Below, piece after piece: positions 26,211-34,895 of a stretch of DNA of 64,000 nucleotides. How positions within the stretch are numbered: the stretch's first letter is position 1; the number at the start of each line of letters is the position of its first letter. Source of the stretch: Maridesulfovibrio sp. Its GTDB lineage: Bacteria > Desulfobacterota > Desulfovibrionia > Desulfovibrionales > Desulfovibrionaceae. The position numbers were made by a program, and so were the translations under genes. Location: NCBI RefSeq assembly GCF_963676065.1, contig NZ_OY780933.1, forward strand, positions 2,264,001 to 2,328,000. Reading direction: 5' to 3'. The notes under the pieces were generated by a model. It was not told where the DNA came from and ran no database searches. It worked only from the letters and a program-made list of their open reading frames with translations.

Positions 26211-28373
26211 CTATTCCTTATCTTTGAGCTGACGCTTAATTTCACCGCACTGGAGCATGGTTTCTCCAAAGTAGGGATTTCGAATGTTTTCGTCGCTTTG
26301 CAGCCACATGGCTCCTTTAAAATCAAAAGCCATAGGGCAGAATATTTCGTAGACAGGTTGAGATGATTTGATGCCGAGTTTGTCCACAACGTCGATCATG
26401 CCGTATGAAAGAGGCTCCAGTCCGGCGCGCACTCCCACGATATCCTTTGCACTGCGTATGGAATCAATCCCGTCATTGATATTTTTGAAGGCGTCCATCC
26501 AGATTTTATGAGCTTCACTGCTGAGAGATCCATGATCTATTTTCTTTAGCTCTGCAGCCATCAGCTCTGCGTGTGTTTGCGCCAAGAGCATATTATCTGC
26601 CGCAAGATCTTCTGTGAAAGCTGAGTATGAAGCATATACTTTCCCCATTTGAATTTTGAAAGTTTCAGGGGTTTCAACTTTGCTTCCAGTGTTTTTGGCA
26701 AGGTTTGATATGTTAAAAGCATTATCAAGTCGTTTAAAATGTTTTGCCGTTTCATCTGTAATTGATTTCAGCCTAAGAGCATTCTTTGCATCGCGACCAA
26801 TTACAGCGTCATTAGTAAGAAGCATGGATAACTCTTTCCAGACAAGTGAGTTGTCTCCTTTGAGTCCTGCACTGTCTATAGCTTTAAGGCTGTCATAAAA
26901 CTTGGAATAGAGCATGCGGGTTTTGTCGATAGAGTCAGCCTTGGCTGAATTAATCAGAATATCAAAACTTTTTTTCAGGTGTATTAATTTAGAAACGAAG
27001 ATAGGAGGCAGCGAGTGTTCAGATCCTTTGTTGTCTAGGACTGTTTTTACGCCGCTTTCCTGATTCATCATGCTTGGCTTAGCTATAATCTGCAGGGCAC
27101 TGTCTATTTTGAAATTTCCATTTGTAACAACTTGCTCACCATCTACCAGACCATATTTTACCACGTAGAAGTCCCCGGCTTTGGGGCCGAGTACTATTTC
27201 CCGTCCTTCGTAAACTCCTTCTTTGCCGGGTACAGCAATATAGACTACAGCACGTTTTCCGGTAATGAGCGGAGCTGATGCCGGGATAACAAGCTGAGAT
27301 ACTGCATTTTTATCAACCTGACTGACAGCGCGCACAAACATGCCGGGTTTAAGTTTCAATTCCTTGTTCGGAACTTCAAGACGGATTCTGATCGTTCTGG
27401 TTTTTTCATTAACAACCGGATCTATGTAAGTGACTTTTCCTTGAAATGATTTGCCGGGGTATGCTTCGGTCGTGAAATCAACCTGCATTCCCATTTTAAT
27501 CCATGGCAGGTCTGATTCATACGCTTCAAGAAAGACCCAGACTCTTGAGAGGTCGGCAATGGTGTAAATGGGAGTTCCTGTCTTAACATAAACTCCTTCA
27601 ACTACGTCTTTTTTCAGAACAATGCCGCTCATTGGAGAATAAAGTATAATGTGTTCGGCCGCTTTGCCGTTTTTTATGATATCTGCAATTTGAGATTTGG
27701 AAAGACCGAGTAGGCGGAGTTTTTCACGGGAAGCTTTTTCAGTGCGCGCAGCAGTGTCTTTTACGATCTGCATAGAACTTCCGCGTAATGCTTCTTTTGC
27801 TTTTACAGACTGGATAAGTTCAACTTGCGCGGTAAGAAGTTCGGGACTGTATATGGAAGCCATGGCTTGTCCTTTACGGACTGAACTTCCAGTGTAATCT
27901 ATGTAAAGTTTATCTATCCGTCCTCCGGTCCATGCCGTAATGGTTCCCATGCGGGTTTCATCATAATCAACCTTTCCCACCATGCGGGTTTCAACACTGA
28001 CATTTCTTTTTTGAACAGCACTGGTCTCGATTCCGGCAAGTTTACGTGCCTGAGCTGTCAAACTTATCTGTCTAAGGCTGATTGCTTCGTCTCCTGATTT
28101 GCCGCCTTTTTCAAGCGGGATCAGATCCATAAAACAAATCGGACATTTGCCCGGTTTCGGCAACTGAATCTGCGGATGCATGGAACAGGTCCAGACCACT
28201 TCGCCTGTTTCAGTTACTTCGGCATCAAGTCCATGTCCGGCGTGCTCATCTACAAGTTGTTTTTCAGCGGTTGTACTGTCATTTCCGGAAAACCAGTATC
28301 CGGCCACGAATGCGATCAGTACGATAGCGATGACCGGTATAATTGATGATTTTATGTCTTTAAATTTTTTCAT
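26211..28373 (-). CDS. cusB: Heavy-metal efflux periplasmic adaptor, CusB-like, with HMBD and extra C-terminal domain
   Basis: 720 residues, longer than the usual 400-550. One N-terminal anchor (I-I-P-V-I-A-I-V-L-I-A-F-V-A-G-Y) is followed by a heavy-metal-binding domain C-S-M-H-P...C-P-I-C-F-M-D-L, then a lipoyl/barrel-sandwich and beta-barrel adaptor core (about 120-430). The last 250 residues hold a DUF3347-like helical domain and a C-P-M-A-F segment near the end that resembles a second metal-binding cysteine/methionine site. It links CusA to the outer-membrane channel and may hand over metal. It lies 24 bases after the TolC gene. Confidence 0.9.
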   Translation of the reverse strand: MKKFKDIKSSIIPVIAIVLIAFVAGYWFSGNDSTTAEKQLVDEHAGHGLDAEVTETGEVVWTCSMHPQIQLPKPGKCPICFMDLIPLEKGGKSGDEAISLRQISLTAQARKLAGIETSAVQKRNVSVETRMVGKVDYDETRMGTITAWTGGRIDKLYIDYTGSSVRKGQAMASIYSPELLTAQVELIQSVKAKEALRGSSMQIVKDTAARTEKASREKLRLLGLSKSQIADIIKNGKAAEHIILYSPMSGIVLKKDVVEGVYVKTGTPIYTIADLSRVWVFLEAYESDLPWIKMGMQVDFTTEAYPGKSFQGKVTYIDPVVNEKTRTIRIRLEVPNKELKLKPGMFVRAVSQVDKNAVSQLVIPASAPLITGKRAVVYIAVPGKEGVYEGREIVLGPKAGDFYVVKYGLVDGEQVVTNGNFKIDSALQIIAKPSMMNQESGVKTVLDNKGSEHSLPPIFVSKLIHLKKSFDILINSAKADSIDKTRMLYSKFYDSLKAIDSAGLKGDNSLVWKELSMLLTNDAVIGRDAKNALRLKSITDETAKHFKRLDNAFNISNLAKNTGSKVETPETFKIQMGKVYASYSAFTEDLAADNMLLAQTHAELMAAELKKIDHGSLSSEAHKIWMDAFKNINDGIDSIRSAKDIVGVRAGLEPLSYGMIDVVDKLGIKSSQPVYEIFCPMAFDFKGAMWLQSDENIRNPYFGETMLQCGEIKRQLKDKE

Positions 28374-28397
28374 GATATATTTGCTTGATATATATGG

Positions 28398-29765
28398 TTA
28401 TTTTACAGGTGGGGATATCGCTGTATGGGGCAGCATAGAGCCATGAATTGTGCATGGTATTTCATGACCGACTAGGTATTCAATGGCGGCAACCCTTTTG
28501 GCCTGTTCTGCCAGCGATTGATAATAGACAAGTTGAAATTCGATAAGGGTTCTTTCTGCATCAATCAGGTCGGCGGATGAAGCTGTTCCGGATTGAAAAC
28601 CTTCAATGGAAACAGCAAGTGACTGTTCTGCTTTGGGAGTAAGCGAGTCTCTGTAAAGGTTCACTTTGCGGATAGCATCTTCGTAACGATAGATTTCCAG
28701 CTCAAGGTCGGCAGATAGATTGCGTTCAAGCCCTGTTTTTTCGCGGCTGGCTGACTTAACTTTCTGCTGAGCCTCAACAAGCTGAGCTTCTTGTTTATCG
28801 AACCAGATAGGAAGGTTTATAGACATCCCGGCAACAACAGGATCTTTATTTTCGTTGGTAACATTGGGAGATCTGGATTTACCTGTTTGGATATATTCAA
28901 CTCCGAAGGAAAAGTCAGGAAAGTAGTCTTTTTCAGCCAGTTCTACAGAAAGTTTTTCTTTATTAATTTTATGGGTAAGAGCCATCAGACTAGGATTGGC
29001 TTCCTTGAAATCTTTTTTAAGCTGATGTGGGTCGGCTTCTATCTTCATGATCGGGATAAAAGCAGGCAGGGGTAAAGATTGTCCATCCGGCCTGTTCATG
29101 GCGGCAAGCAATTTCGCAACTGTAGGTCTTTTGCGTTCTTCCAGAGAGCGGAGTCTATCCTCAAGTTTACCGAGTTCTACTTGGGTTTTTATGAGCCCGT
29201 CATACTTACCCGAGCTGGTGGCGTATTTGGAGCTGGCAACGGATTCGAGATATTTCATAAGCTCAATATTTTCACGAGTGATGCGGATTGCCTGTGCAAG
29301 GTAGGCGTAGTCGTAGTAATTAGTTTTAACTTTGTAGAATATCTTGAGTTTAAGGGCATCAAATTTTGCTTTTTTAATATCTGCATCACGCAAGGCCTGT
29401 TCACCTTTAAGATTCAGTTTGCCGAACCATGGAAGAGTCTGACTTAATCCATATTTAAATTCCTGTGGTCCAGTCCGGGTCTCCACCGGCTGAATAAACC
29501 ATGCAAAACTGAATCTAGGGTCCGGTAGGCTTGAAACACTTGTTTCGCGTTGTAAGGCGGCTTTCCAGCTGTAGAATGCCGCATAGAGGTCGTCATTATT
29601 GCGTGCAGCTTCAATCAGATATTCTGTAAGATCTTTTATTTCAGCGTGTTCGGTTTTGTACTCAGCCATGCCGTTACTTGAGCTGTTCTGGGCACTTCCT
29701 GTACTTGGCAATAGGATAAGCACTGCTATGATTAAAAGTGTGGTACATTTAAAAAATTTAGACAC
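28398..29765 (-). CDS. cusC: Outer-membrane efflux protein, TolC/CusC family
   Basis: 455 residues with a signal peptide (L-L-I-I-A-V-L-I-L-L-P, cleavage after A-Q about residue 26); no lipobox cysteine. Two repeated OEP domains, each with long helices and the typical N-x-x-L and L-E-I-Y-R-Y-E-D patterns, give the trimeric barrel-and-tunnel fold. It is the first gene of the cusCBA unit transcribed leftward from the intergenic region at 29766-30271. It forms the exit duct of the metal efflux pump. Confidence 0.9.
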   Translation of the reverse strand: MSKFFKCTTLLIIAVLILLPSTGSAQNSSSNGMAEYKTEHAEIKDLTEYLIEAARNNDDLYAAFYSWKAALQRETSVSSLPDPRFSFAWFIQPVETRTGPQEFKYGLSQTLPWFGKLNLKGEQALRDADIKKAKFDALKLKIFYKVKTNYYDYAYLAQAIRITRENIELMKYLESVASSKYATSSGKYDGLIKTQVELGKLEDRLRSLEERKRPTVAKLLAAMNRPDGQSLPLPAFIPIMKIEADPHQLKKDFKEANPSLMALTHKINKEKLSVELAEKDYFPDFSFGVEYIQTGKSRSPNVTNENKDPVVAGMSINLPIWFDKQEAQLVEAQQKVKSASREKTGLERNLSADLELEIYRYEDAIRKVNLYRDSLTPKAEQSLAVSIEGFQSGTASSADLIDAERTLIEFQLVYYQSLAEQAKRVAAIEYLVGHEIPCTIHGSMLPHTAISPPVK

Positions 29766-29961
29766 TGGATCTCCTGCACGTTTTTATCTGATGATCATTT
29801 TGTGTTTGAGCAATTACTATTCCATTCCATATATAAAGCCGTATAATGGTATTTAGTCTGGGTATAACCTATTTCTATCTGCTATAGCCAGACTTTATTA
29901 AAATATTCTGTGCAAGTTCTGTCGTATTAGTTTATGTAATTACAGGATATTGCGTTTAGTT

Positions 29962-29995
29962 GTTGCACTTTTTGCACAAAATTTTTAAGTGCAAC
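29962..29995. promoter_or_regulatory. Palindrome in the cus divergent promoter region (site 1)
   Basis: A perfect 9-bp inverted repeat, GTTGCACTT / AAGTGCAAC, with a 16-base spacer that itself contains TTTGCACAAAA. It lies in the 506-bp AT-rich region between cusC and the SpoIIE gene, so it is a candidate operator. Confidence 0.5.
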
Positions 29996-30003
29996 CTATT
30001 GTT

Positions 30004-30028
30004 AATCTATACTAAAATAGTATAGATT
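30004..30028. promoter_or_regulatory. Palindrome in the cus divergent promoter region (site 2)
   Basis: A perfect 10-bp inverted repeat, AATCTATACT / AGTATAGATT, with a 5-base spacer. It is only 8 bases from site 1. A third, shorter pair TTGTG...CACAA follows at about 30057-30076. Together these look like regulator-binding sites in a divergent promoter; nothing else is recognised between 29766 and 30271. Confidence 0.55.
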
Positions 30029-30271
30029 TTTTAGTGTGAATAAGAAACATAAATTATTGTGCAATTTTTTACACAATAGTTGATGTGTCGGTTAATTAAA
30101 TATGTGCTGTGTATTTTAATATCTTATAATAATTAAATAAATATTATATGGAATGTAAAATGTAATCTCTATGCAAAATTGTTGAGCGTAATACTTAGAT
30201 ATGAGGTATATTGACTCAAACTTTTATCATCTCTTTTTTTAGTGTAGTTGCTCTCCAAAAACAGGAATTTT

Positions 30272-32410
30272 ATGAAGATTAGATTTAAACTGCTTTTACT
30301 CTTGTTACTTGTTTCAATTGTACCCCTTGTTGCCGTGCAGACCGGGGTGCTTGAATCGTTGCATTCTCTTTCTGGGGAGATCGGCGGAGAAGTTCGTAGT
30401 GAGCTTGTAAACAAAAGCAGTGTTGAATTAAAAAGATTGGTGGAAGATCATGCGAGGGTTCTTTCAAAAGAACGTAAAATTGTTGAGTTGAGGTTGCAAC
30501 AGCTCTCTGCCGAACTGACCGCATGGATTGAAGAAGGGGACATGTTTGTTCTGCCAGAGATACTTGTAGATTCTACAGATCATGACACCGAGAGTGACTA
30601 TGAGCGGCTTCAGCAAAAATATGGGCAGCATAATTTTGTTATGCACGGGAGACGGGAGATCGACTTCAATTATGTCGGTTATGGTTCCGGATATCTTGGA
30701 ACAGCGGATAGAATTATTCAGCAGAGATCAACTGATGCGATATTTCCTCTTTTTAAAACAATTGAACAAAGAAATCCTAACCTGACTTTATGGATTAAAG
30801 CAGATTTTATTTCAGGAGAATCACTTACCTATCCGGCACGTTCAACAGGTATGTCTATGGGGCAGATGATGAATGAATCACAGCCTCAGACGGCTTCTAT
30901 TCTTCAGGAAAATTTGCTCCCAACTTGGTCACTTCCTAAAAAAGATCCCCTGACAGGAAGAACAGTCCTTACTGCTTCTTTGGCAATAGTCGTACAGGGA
31001 GAGACTGTGGGATCTGTCTCTATTGATGTGCCACTTGATACTCTTTTATCCGGCAATAATCATCTTAATATGTTTTCTCACAATATTGATTCATTGCTAA
31101 TCAAGCCGCAGCTGAATGATAACGGTACAGGTGTGGTTGAAGTTGTTGCGAAAGAAGTTTCCGGAACTAACCTTAAAACCATGATGCATATGTGGGAGCC
31201 TTCAACTGCTGAGGTCATGCTTTCCTCTTCTGATTCTGTATTATTTTCTAAATTTAAAGAGCTTCTTAAAGAAGGAAAGTCCGGTGTTGTAAGCATGCCA
31301 TATAAAGGGCGTGACAGTATCTGGGCTTTTTCAGCTCCTGATAAACGTGGTATTTCACTGGTTTTAATTCTGCTTTATGATGATGTCGTTAAGCCTGCTG
31401 AGAATGCTAAAAAATTCGTAACTTCCGTAATATCACAGCAATATCGTAGTACTTTTTTGGTGCTTGTTGCCGTAGTTCTGCTCGTTTCAATCCTCGCTTT
31501 TATGCTGTCTCATCGTTTTACAAAAAACATTTTGATTCTTGCCAAGGGCGTAAAGCGAATTGCATCCGGTGATTTTGCTGCCAAAGTTGAAATTTCAAAT
31601 GCTGATGAGGTTGGTGAGCTTGCGGATAATTTTAATAAAATGGTTCCCAGTCTTCAGGAGCATATCGAGATTAAAAGCGCTCTTGATGTTGCGATGGAAG
31701 TGCAGACAAATCTGTTGCCGCAGAGTTCCCCTCATATTTCAGGATATGATATCTATGGTGAGAGTAAGTATTGCGATGAACTGGGCGGAGATTATTTTGA
31801 CTACATCAAATCTTATGTAGATCAGGAGAATATCCGTTTTACTGTGGGAGATGTCAGTGGGCACGGGGTTCCAGCGGCAATGCTTATGGGGTCTATCCGG
31901 GGTTATGTGCGGGCACGGAGTTTAAGTAGTGGCACTCTCGGGGAGGTTTTAGCAGATGTGAACAAATTGGTGGCGGAGGATACCTGTAAGACAGCTCAAT
32001 TTATGACCATGGTTATGGTTGAACTTGATCCCTTAAAAAATGAGTTGCGCTGGGTAAGGGCCGGGCATGATCCTGCATTAATATTTGATCATACCCAAGA
32101 GGAATTTATTCAACTCGAAGGGAACGGAATTGCTCTTGGAGCTGTAGCAGAGGCCACATATTCCGAGAGTTGCTGTTTTGATTTGAATGCTGGTCAGATT
32201 TTAATTCTGGGAACTGACGGGATCTGGGAAGCTTCCAACAGCGATGGAGAATTTTTCGGAAAAGAGCGGCTATGGAAAGTGATAAATTCTGCAAAGGATT
32301 TGTCTGCTGAAACTCTTGTAGAAACCATTTTTGATGCTGTGCATGAGTTTACAGGAAGAAATAAACAAGAAGACGATCTCACCGTTGTGGTCGTTAAAAG
32401 AAATAATTAA
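30272..32410 (+). CDS. Membrane sensor PP2C phosphatase (dCache-HAMP-SpoIIE)
   Basis: 712 residues from ATG 30272 (CAGGAA 6 bases upstream); an ATG at 30248 is less likely. TM1 is at about 5-25, a large periplasmic dCache-like sensor follows, then TM2 (V-L-V-A-V-V-L-L-V-S-I-L-A-F, about 390-410), a HAMP domain with I-A-S-G-D-F-A, and a SpoIIE-type phosphatase: D-E-L-G-G-D-Y-F-D, G-D-V-S-G-H-G, R-A-G-H-D-P, with metal-binding Asp residues all present. Such RsbU-like proteins dephosphorylate anti-sigma antagonists. No partner kinase or antagonist is encoded nearby. Position beside the cus genes suggests a role in sensing metals or envelope stress, which is inference only. Confidence 0.9.
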   Translation: MKIRFKLLLLLLLVSIVPLVAVQTGVLESLHSLSGEIGGEVRSELVNKSSVELKRLVEDHARVLSKERKIVELRLQQLSAELTAWIEEGDMFVLPEILVDSTDHDTESDYERLQQKYGQHNFVMHGRREIDFNYVGYGSGYLGTADRIIQQRSTDAIFPLFKTIEQRNPNLTLWIKADFISGESLTYPARSTGMSMGQMMNESQPQTASILQENLLPTWSLPKKDPLTGRTVLTASLAIVVQGETVGSVSIDVPLDTLLSGNNHLNMFSHNIDSLLIKPQLNDNGTGVVEVVAKEVSGTNLKTMMHMWEPSTAEVMLSSSDSVLFSKFKELLKEGKSGVVSMPYKGRDSIWAFSAPDKRGISLVLILLYDDVVKPAENAKKFVTSVISQQYRSTFLVLVAVVLLVSILAFMLSHRFTKNILILAKGVKRIASGDFAAKVEISNADEVGELADNFNKMVPSLQEHIEIKSALDVAMEVQTNLLPQSSPHISGYDIYGESKYCDELGGDYFDYIKSYVDQENIRFTVGDVSGHGVPAAMLMGSIRGYVRARSLSSGTLGEVLADVNKLVAEDTCKTAQFMTMVMVELDPLKNELRWVRAGHDPALIFDHTQEEFIQLEGNGIALGAVAEATYSESCCFDLNAGQILILGTDGIWEASNSDGEFFGKERLWKVINSAKDLSAETLVETIFDAVHEFTGRNKQEDDLTVVVVKRNN

Positions 32411-32437
32411 AATTAAACAAAACAGAGGGATTATCAA

Positions 32438-32908
32438 ATGAAAAAGATTTTAAACATCACTATGCTGGTCGCATTTATTGTTGCAATGTCTACGGCTGCT
32501 TTTGCTATGGATATGAACATGGATCACAGCTCCATGCAAGGTAATGACAAGGTTACAGGGTCCATGCATGAAGGAATCATGATTATGGAGAAAGGGATTG
32601 AAGATATGAAAAATGGAGCGGATATGATGAAAAATCCTGCTACCATGAAAGAAGGCATGGGAATGATGAATAAAGAAATGATGCCTATGCATAATGGAAT
32701 GAAAATGATTGAAAATGGTGCAGAAGGTAATCCCCACCAATCCATGATAGAAAATTCGATGGGCAATGCTAATAAAGGCATGATGGAAATGATGAAGGGG
32801 ATGGGAATGATGAAAAAAGGTACAGCCGGTGGTATGCAGATGGTGAATGACGGGCTTCAGAAGATGGAAAAGTCACTTGAAGATGTAAAAGCCATGACAG
32901 GTTTGTAG
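32438..32908 (+). CDS. Methionine-rich periplasmic protein, probable copper/silver binder
   Basis: 156 residues with a signal peptide (residues 1-23, cleavage A-F-A). The mature part is extraordinarily rich in methionine and contains repeated M-x-M, M-M-K and H-S-S-M motifs (M-D-M-N-M-D-H-S-S-M at the start), the type of soft ligands that bind Cu(I) or Ag(I), as in CusF, PcoE and SilE. It probably buffers metal in the periplasm for the Cus pump. It starts 27 bases after the phosphatase gene, so they may share an mRNA. Homology to a named family is not claimed. Confidence 0.75.
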   Translation: MKKILNITMLVAFIVAMSTAAFAMDMNMDHSSMQGNDKVTGSMHEGIMIMEKGIEDMKNGADMMKNPATMKEGMGMMNKEMMPMHNGMKMIENGAEGNPHQSMIENSMGNANKGMMEMMKGMGMMKKGTAGGMQMVNDGLQKMEKSLEDVKAMTGL

Positions 32909-32951
32909 TTTTTAGAACTACAGTAGTGATCTTAACCTTCAGGAGGTTCTT

Positions 32952-33212
32952 ATGTACGGTTGCAGCTGGGGTAGTCTGTTTGGAGCTGGGCATGGATTCA
33001 TGGGTGTGGGAATGTATGGTATGTTTTGGAATATTTTGATTGTCGTACTTGTCCTCTTTGGGGTCATGAAAATTATTCAATCCTTTAAGTCAAAAGAACC
33101 GTCCTGCGCTTATAATCGTGATCCACTTGATATCCTGAAGGAAAAATTTTCCCATGGCCAAATAAGTGAAGATGAGTTTCGACGTATGCGGGAAGTTCTA
33201 TTAAACGGATAA
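32952..33212 (+). CDS. Small membrane protein with SHOCT domain
   Basis: 86 residues. An N-terminal Gly/Met-rich stretch leads into one transmembrane helix (I-L-I-V-V-L-V-L-F-G-V, about 28-42). The C-terminal 30 residues match the SHOCT domain pattern: D-P-L-D-I-L-K-E-K-F-S-H-G-Q-I-S-E-D-E-F. SHOCT proteins are frequent in copper- and envelope-stress loci, role unknown. AGGAGG lies 6 bases before ATG. It ends the rightward cargo transcript. Confidence 0.85.
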   Translation: MYGCSWGSLFGAGHGFMGVGMYGMFWNILIVVLVLFGVMKIIQSFKSKEPSCAYNRDPLDILKEKFSHGQISEDEFRRMREVLLNG

Positions 33213-33236
33213 ATTTAAATTATATGCTTAGCATTT

Positions 33237-33278
33237 AAGGCTGCTTTCCAGTATGGAGAGTAGCCTTTTATTTTTTTT
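33237..33278 (+). terminator. Terminator after the SHOCT gene
   Basis: An imperfect hairpin (AAGGCTGCTTTCC / GGAGAGTAGCCTT, loop 5) is followed by a run of T. It ends the copper block; 33279-33421 contains nothing recognisable. Confidence 0.8.
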
Positions 33279-33421
33279 AAATTAAAATTGCCTACTATTT
33301 TAAATAGGTCAGTTTTTAAACAAAACATTTTTAATTACTTATGTTTAGGAGTAAAATTGATTGAAAATGATAACTGCTTTTATGACTTAAAATATAGTTA
33401 GATTGCAAGTCCTTTAACCCC

Positions 33422-34609
33422 TTAATCCTCCAAAACCTTAACAGCCTTCCTAAGTCCGTCAGGGGCGAGGTGTGCATAGCGTTGAGTCATTTTGAAATTA
33501 CTATGTCCCATAAGCTCTTTTACAGTGTACAAGTCAGTTCCTAGTTGGACATGCCACGATGCAAATGTATGGCGTAGATTATGAAAGCACATTTTTTGTC
33601 TTGAGTCGTCTATGCCCTCGTTGAACATCTCCGCAACGATCCTGCCATATGTTTTAGAAACTCGTGCAAGTTTGCCTCCATCAACTGTATTGAATAGCCT
33701 CTCTGAATTTGAATGGGGCTCTAAAGCTCTTCGTTCTAGCATTTCGCGTACAGGCTTAATGAAAAAAGCCTTCCTGTTTACTAGGGTCTTTGGATCTCGG
33801 ATATAAATATCTTCATTCTCGAAATCGATGTCCTGCCATGTAAGGGATGCGATCTCTCCGAATCGCAAACCGCAGTATAAAGCTAGAATAGCCATGTCAT
33901 GTGTTTCGGGGGATCTTTCTCTCAGTTCTTTGAAAAGTCTGGATGCTTCATCTTTTGTCAAGAAGCGGGTGCGCCGATTGTCTTTTTTAGGGAGTTTGAC
34001 CTTTTTAGTGGGGGAATCTCCAGTAACAAGTCCATCGCGTTTTGCCAGATTCCAAACTTGCGATATAACAGCTAATGCATAGTGGACAGAAGCTACGCTT
34101 TTCTTCTTCGCAAACATAGTGGATGACACTTTTTCTATGTCTCGTGCTTCAAGTTTGATGAGTTGAGTCTTACCGATTTTTGGGGATACCCATTTTTTAT
34201 ATAGAGCCGATTCTGCCCCGAGGGACCCGACAGCTTTGTGGCTTTGTGCTGGCCAGTAGCTATGCACCCAAAAATCGGAGAAGGTGATGGACTCTTTCTC
34301 TTCTGTTTTTTGTTTTTCTTGTTCCTGCAGATATTTTTCCTGATTTTTCTTTCTTTTTTCTGAAAGTGAGAAGTCTCCTTTTCCCGTTTTGTAAGCTTCC
34401 TTGAGCTTTGAAAGTTCTATGGCTGCTTTCTGCTCAGTCCATCCTTCACTAGCCCATCCAAGGGTTGGCTGAAATCTTCTACCAGCCGCCGCATAGCGTA
34501 AACCAAAGCACTTATCAAATTTAACCCCATGCTTTCGAGTTGCATGCTGGTACCACCGCACACCAGAAAATTTTGCTGAAGTAACCCACTTTCTTTTATC
34601 CTTCGCCAT
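33422..34609 (-). CDS. int: Tyrosine recombinase (integrase) of the element
   Basis: 395 residues. The catalytic residues are visible: first Arg in L-Y-C-G-L-R-F-G-E-I, the H-N-L-R-H-T-F-A-S box (His and second Arg), a His in M-G-H-S-N, and the nucleophilic Tyr in T-Q-R-Y-A-H-L. The N-terminal arm-binding and SAM-like core-binding domains fill residues 1-200 (charged K/E linker at 90-115). It reads inward from the right end, 155 bp from attR, and would join and separate the element at tRNA-Ala. GGAGGG precedes ATG. Upstream, at 34628-34649, lie its candidate arm sites. Confidence 0.95.
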   Translation of the reverse strand: MAKDKRKWVTSAKFSGVRWYQHATRKHGVKFDKCFGLRYAAAGRRFQPTLGWASEGWTEQKAAIELSKLKEAYKTGKGDFSLSEKRKKNQEKYLQEQEKQKTEEKESITFSDFWVHSYWPAQSHKAVGSLGAESALYKKWVSPKIGKTQLIKLEARDIEKVSSTMFAKKKSVASVHYALAVISQVWNLAKRDGLVTGDSPTKKVKLPKKDNRRTRFLTKDEASRLFKELRERSPETHDMAILALYCGLRFGEIASLTWQDIDFENEDIYIRDPKTLVNRKAFFIKPVREMLERRALEPHSNSERLFNTVDGGKLARVSKTYGRIVAEMFNEGIDDSRQKMCFHNLRHTFASWHVQLGTDLYTVKELMGHSNFKMTQRYAHLAPDGLRKAVKVLED

Positions 34610-34627
34610 ACGTCCCTCCAGACGTGC

Positions 34628-34649
34628 GGTACCACTTTGGTACCACTTT
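34628..34649 (+). repeat. Tandem 11-bp repeat, candidate integrase arm sites (right)
   Basis: GGTACCACTTT occurs twice head to tail (34628-34638, 34639-34649), 19 bases upstream of the int start codon and 114 bp from attR. It differs by one base per unit from the pair at 10908-10929. It may also serve int autoregulation. Confidence 0.65.
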
Positions 34650-34763
34650 TTGTAAAAAACGATCTGAAATATGGTGATAGTAAAATAAGCTTAAAGTCGT
34701 CAAGTTCCTTTTAAATAAAGGGATAATGTGATGTATTGTGATGCGAAATGAATGGTGAAAAAA

Positions 34764-34812
34764 TTGAATGGCATTCAAGAGGCCGTGGGTTCAATTCCCT
34801 CCAGCTCCACCA
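34764..34812 (+). repeat. attR, tRNA-Ala 3'-half copy
   Basis: The first 21 bp are identical to 10800-10820; the copy continues to the CCA equivalent at 34812 with changes in the T-arm (GTGGG...CCCTC). It has no 5' half, so it is not a tRNA gene. Confidence 0.9.
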
Positions 34813-34831
34813 TTAAAAATTTCTTAGAATT

Positions 34832-34867
34832 AAGCCTAGTTATCAGTTTTGATAACTAGGCTTTTTT
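34832..34867 (+). terminator. Terminator downstream of attR
   Basis: A perfect 14-bp stem (AAGCCTAGTTATCA / TGATAACTAGGCTT) with a GTTT loop is followed by TTTT. It lies 20 bases after the tRNA-like copy and also ends the acoR side (convergent). Confidence 0.9.
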
Positions 34868-34895
34868 CGTTGTTGGTGACCGATATACCGAAGAC

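Noticed and set aside
34764..34812. Second, third and fourth tRNA-Ala genes
   Set aside because: All copies other than 10773-10848 lack the acceptor 5' strand and D-arm, so they are att remnants.
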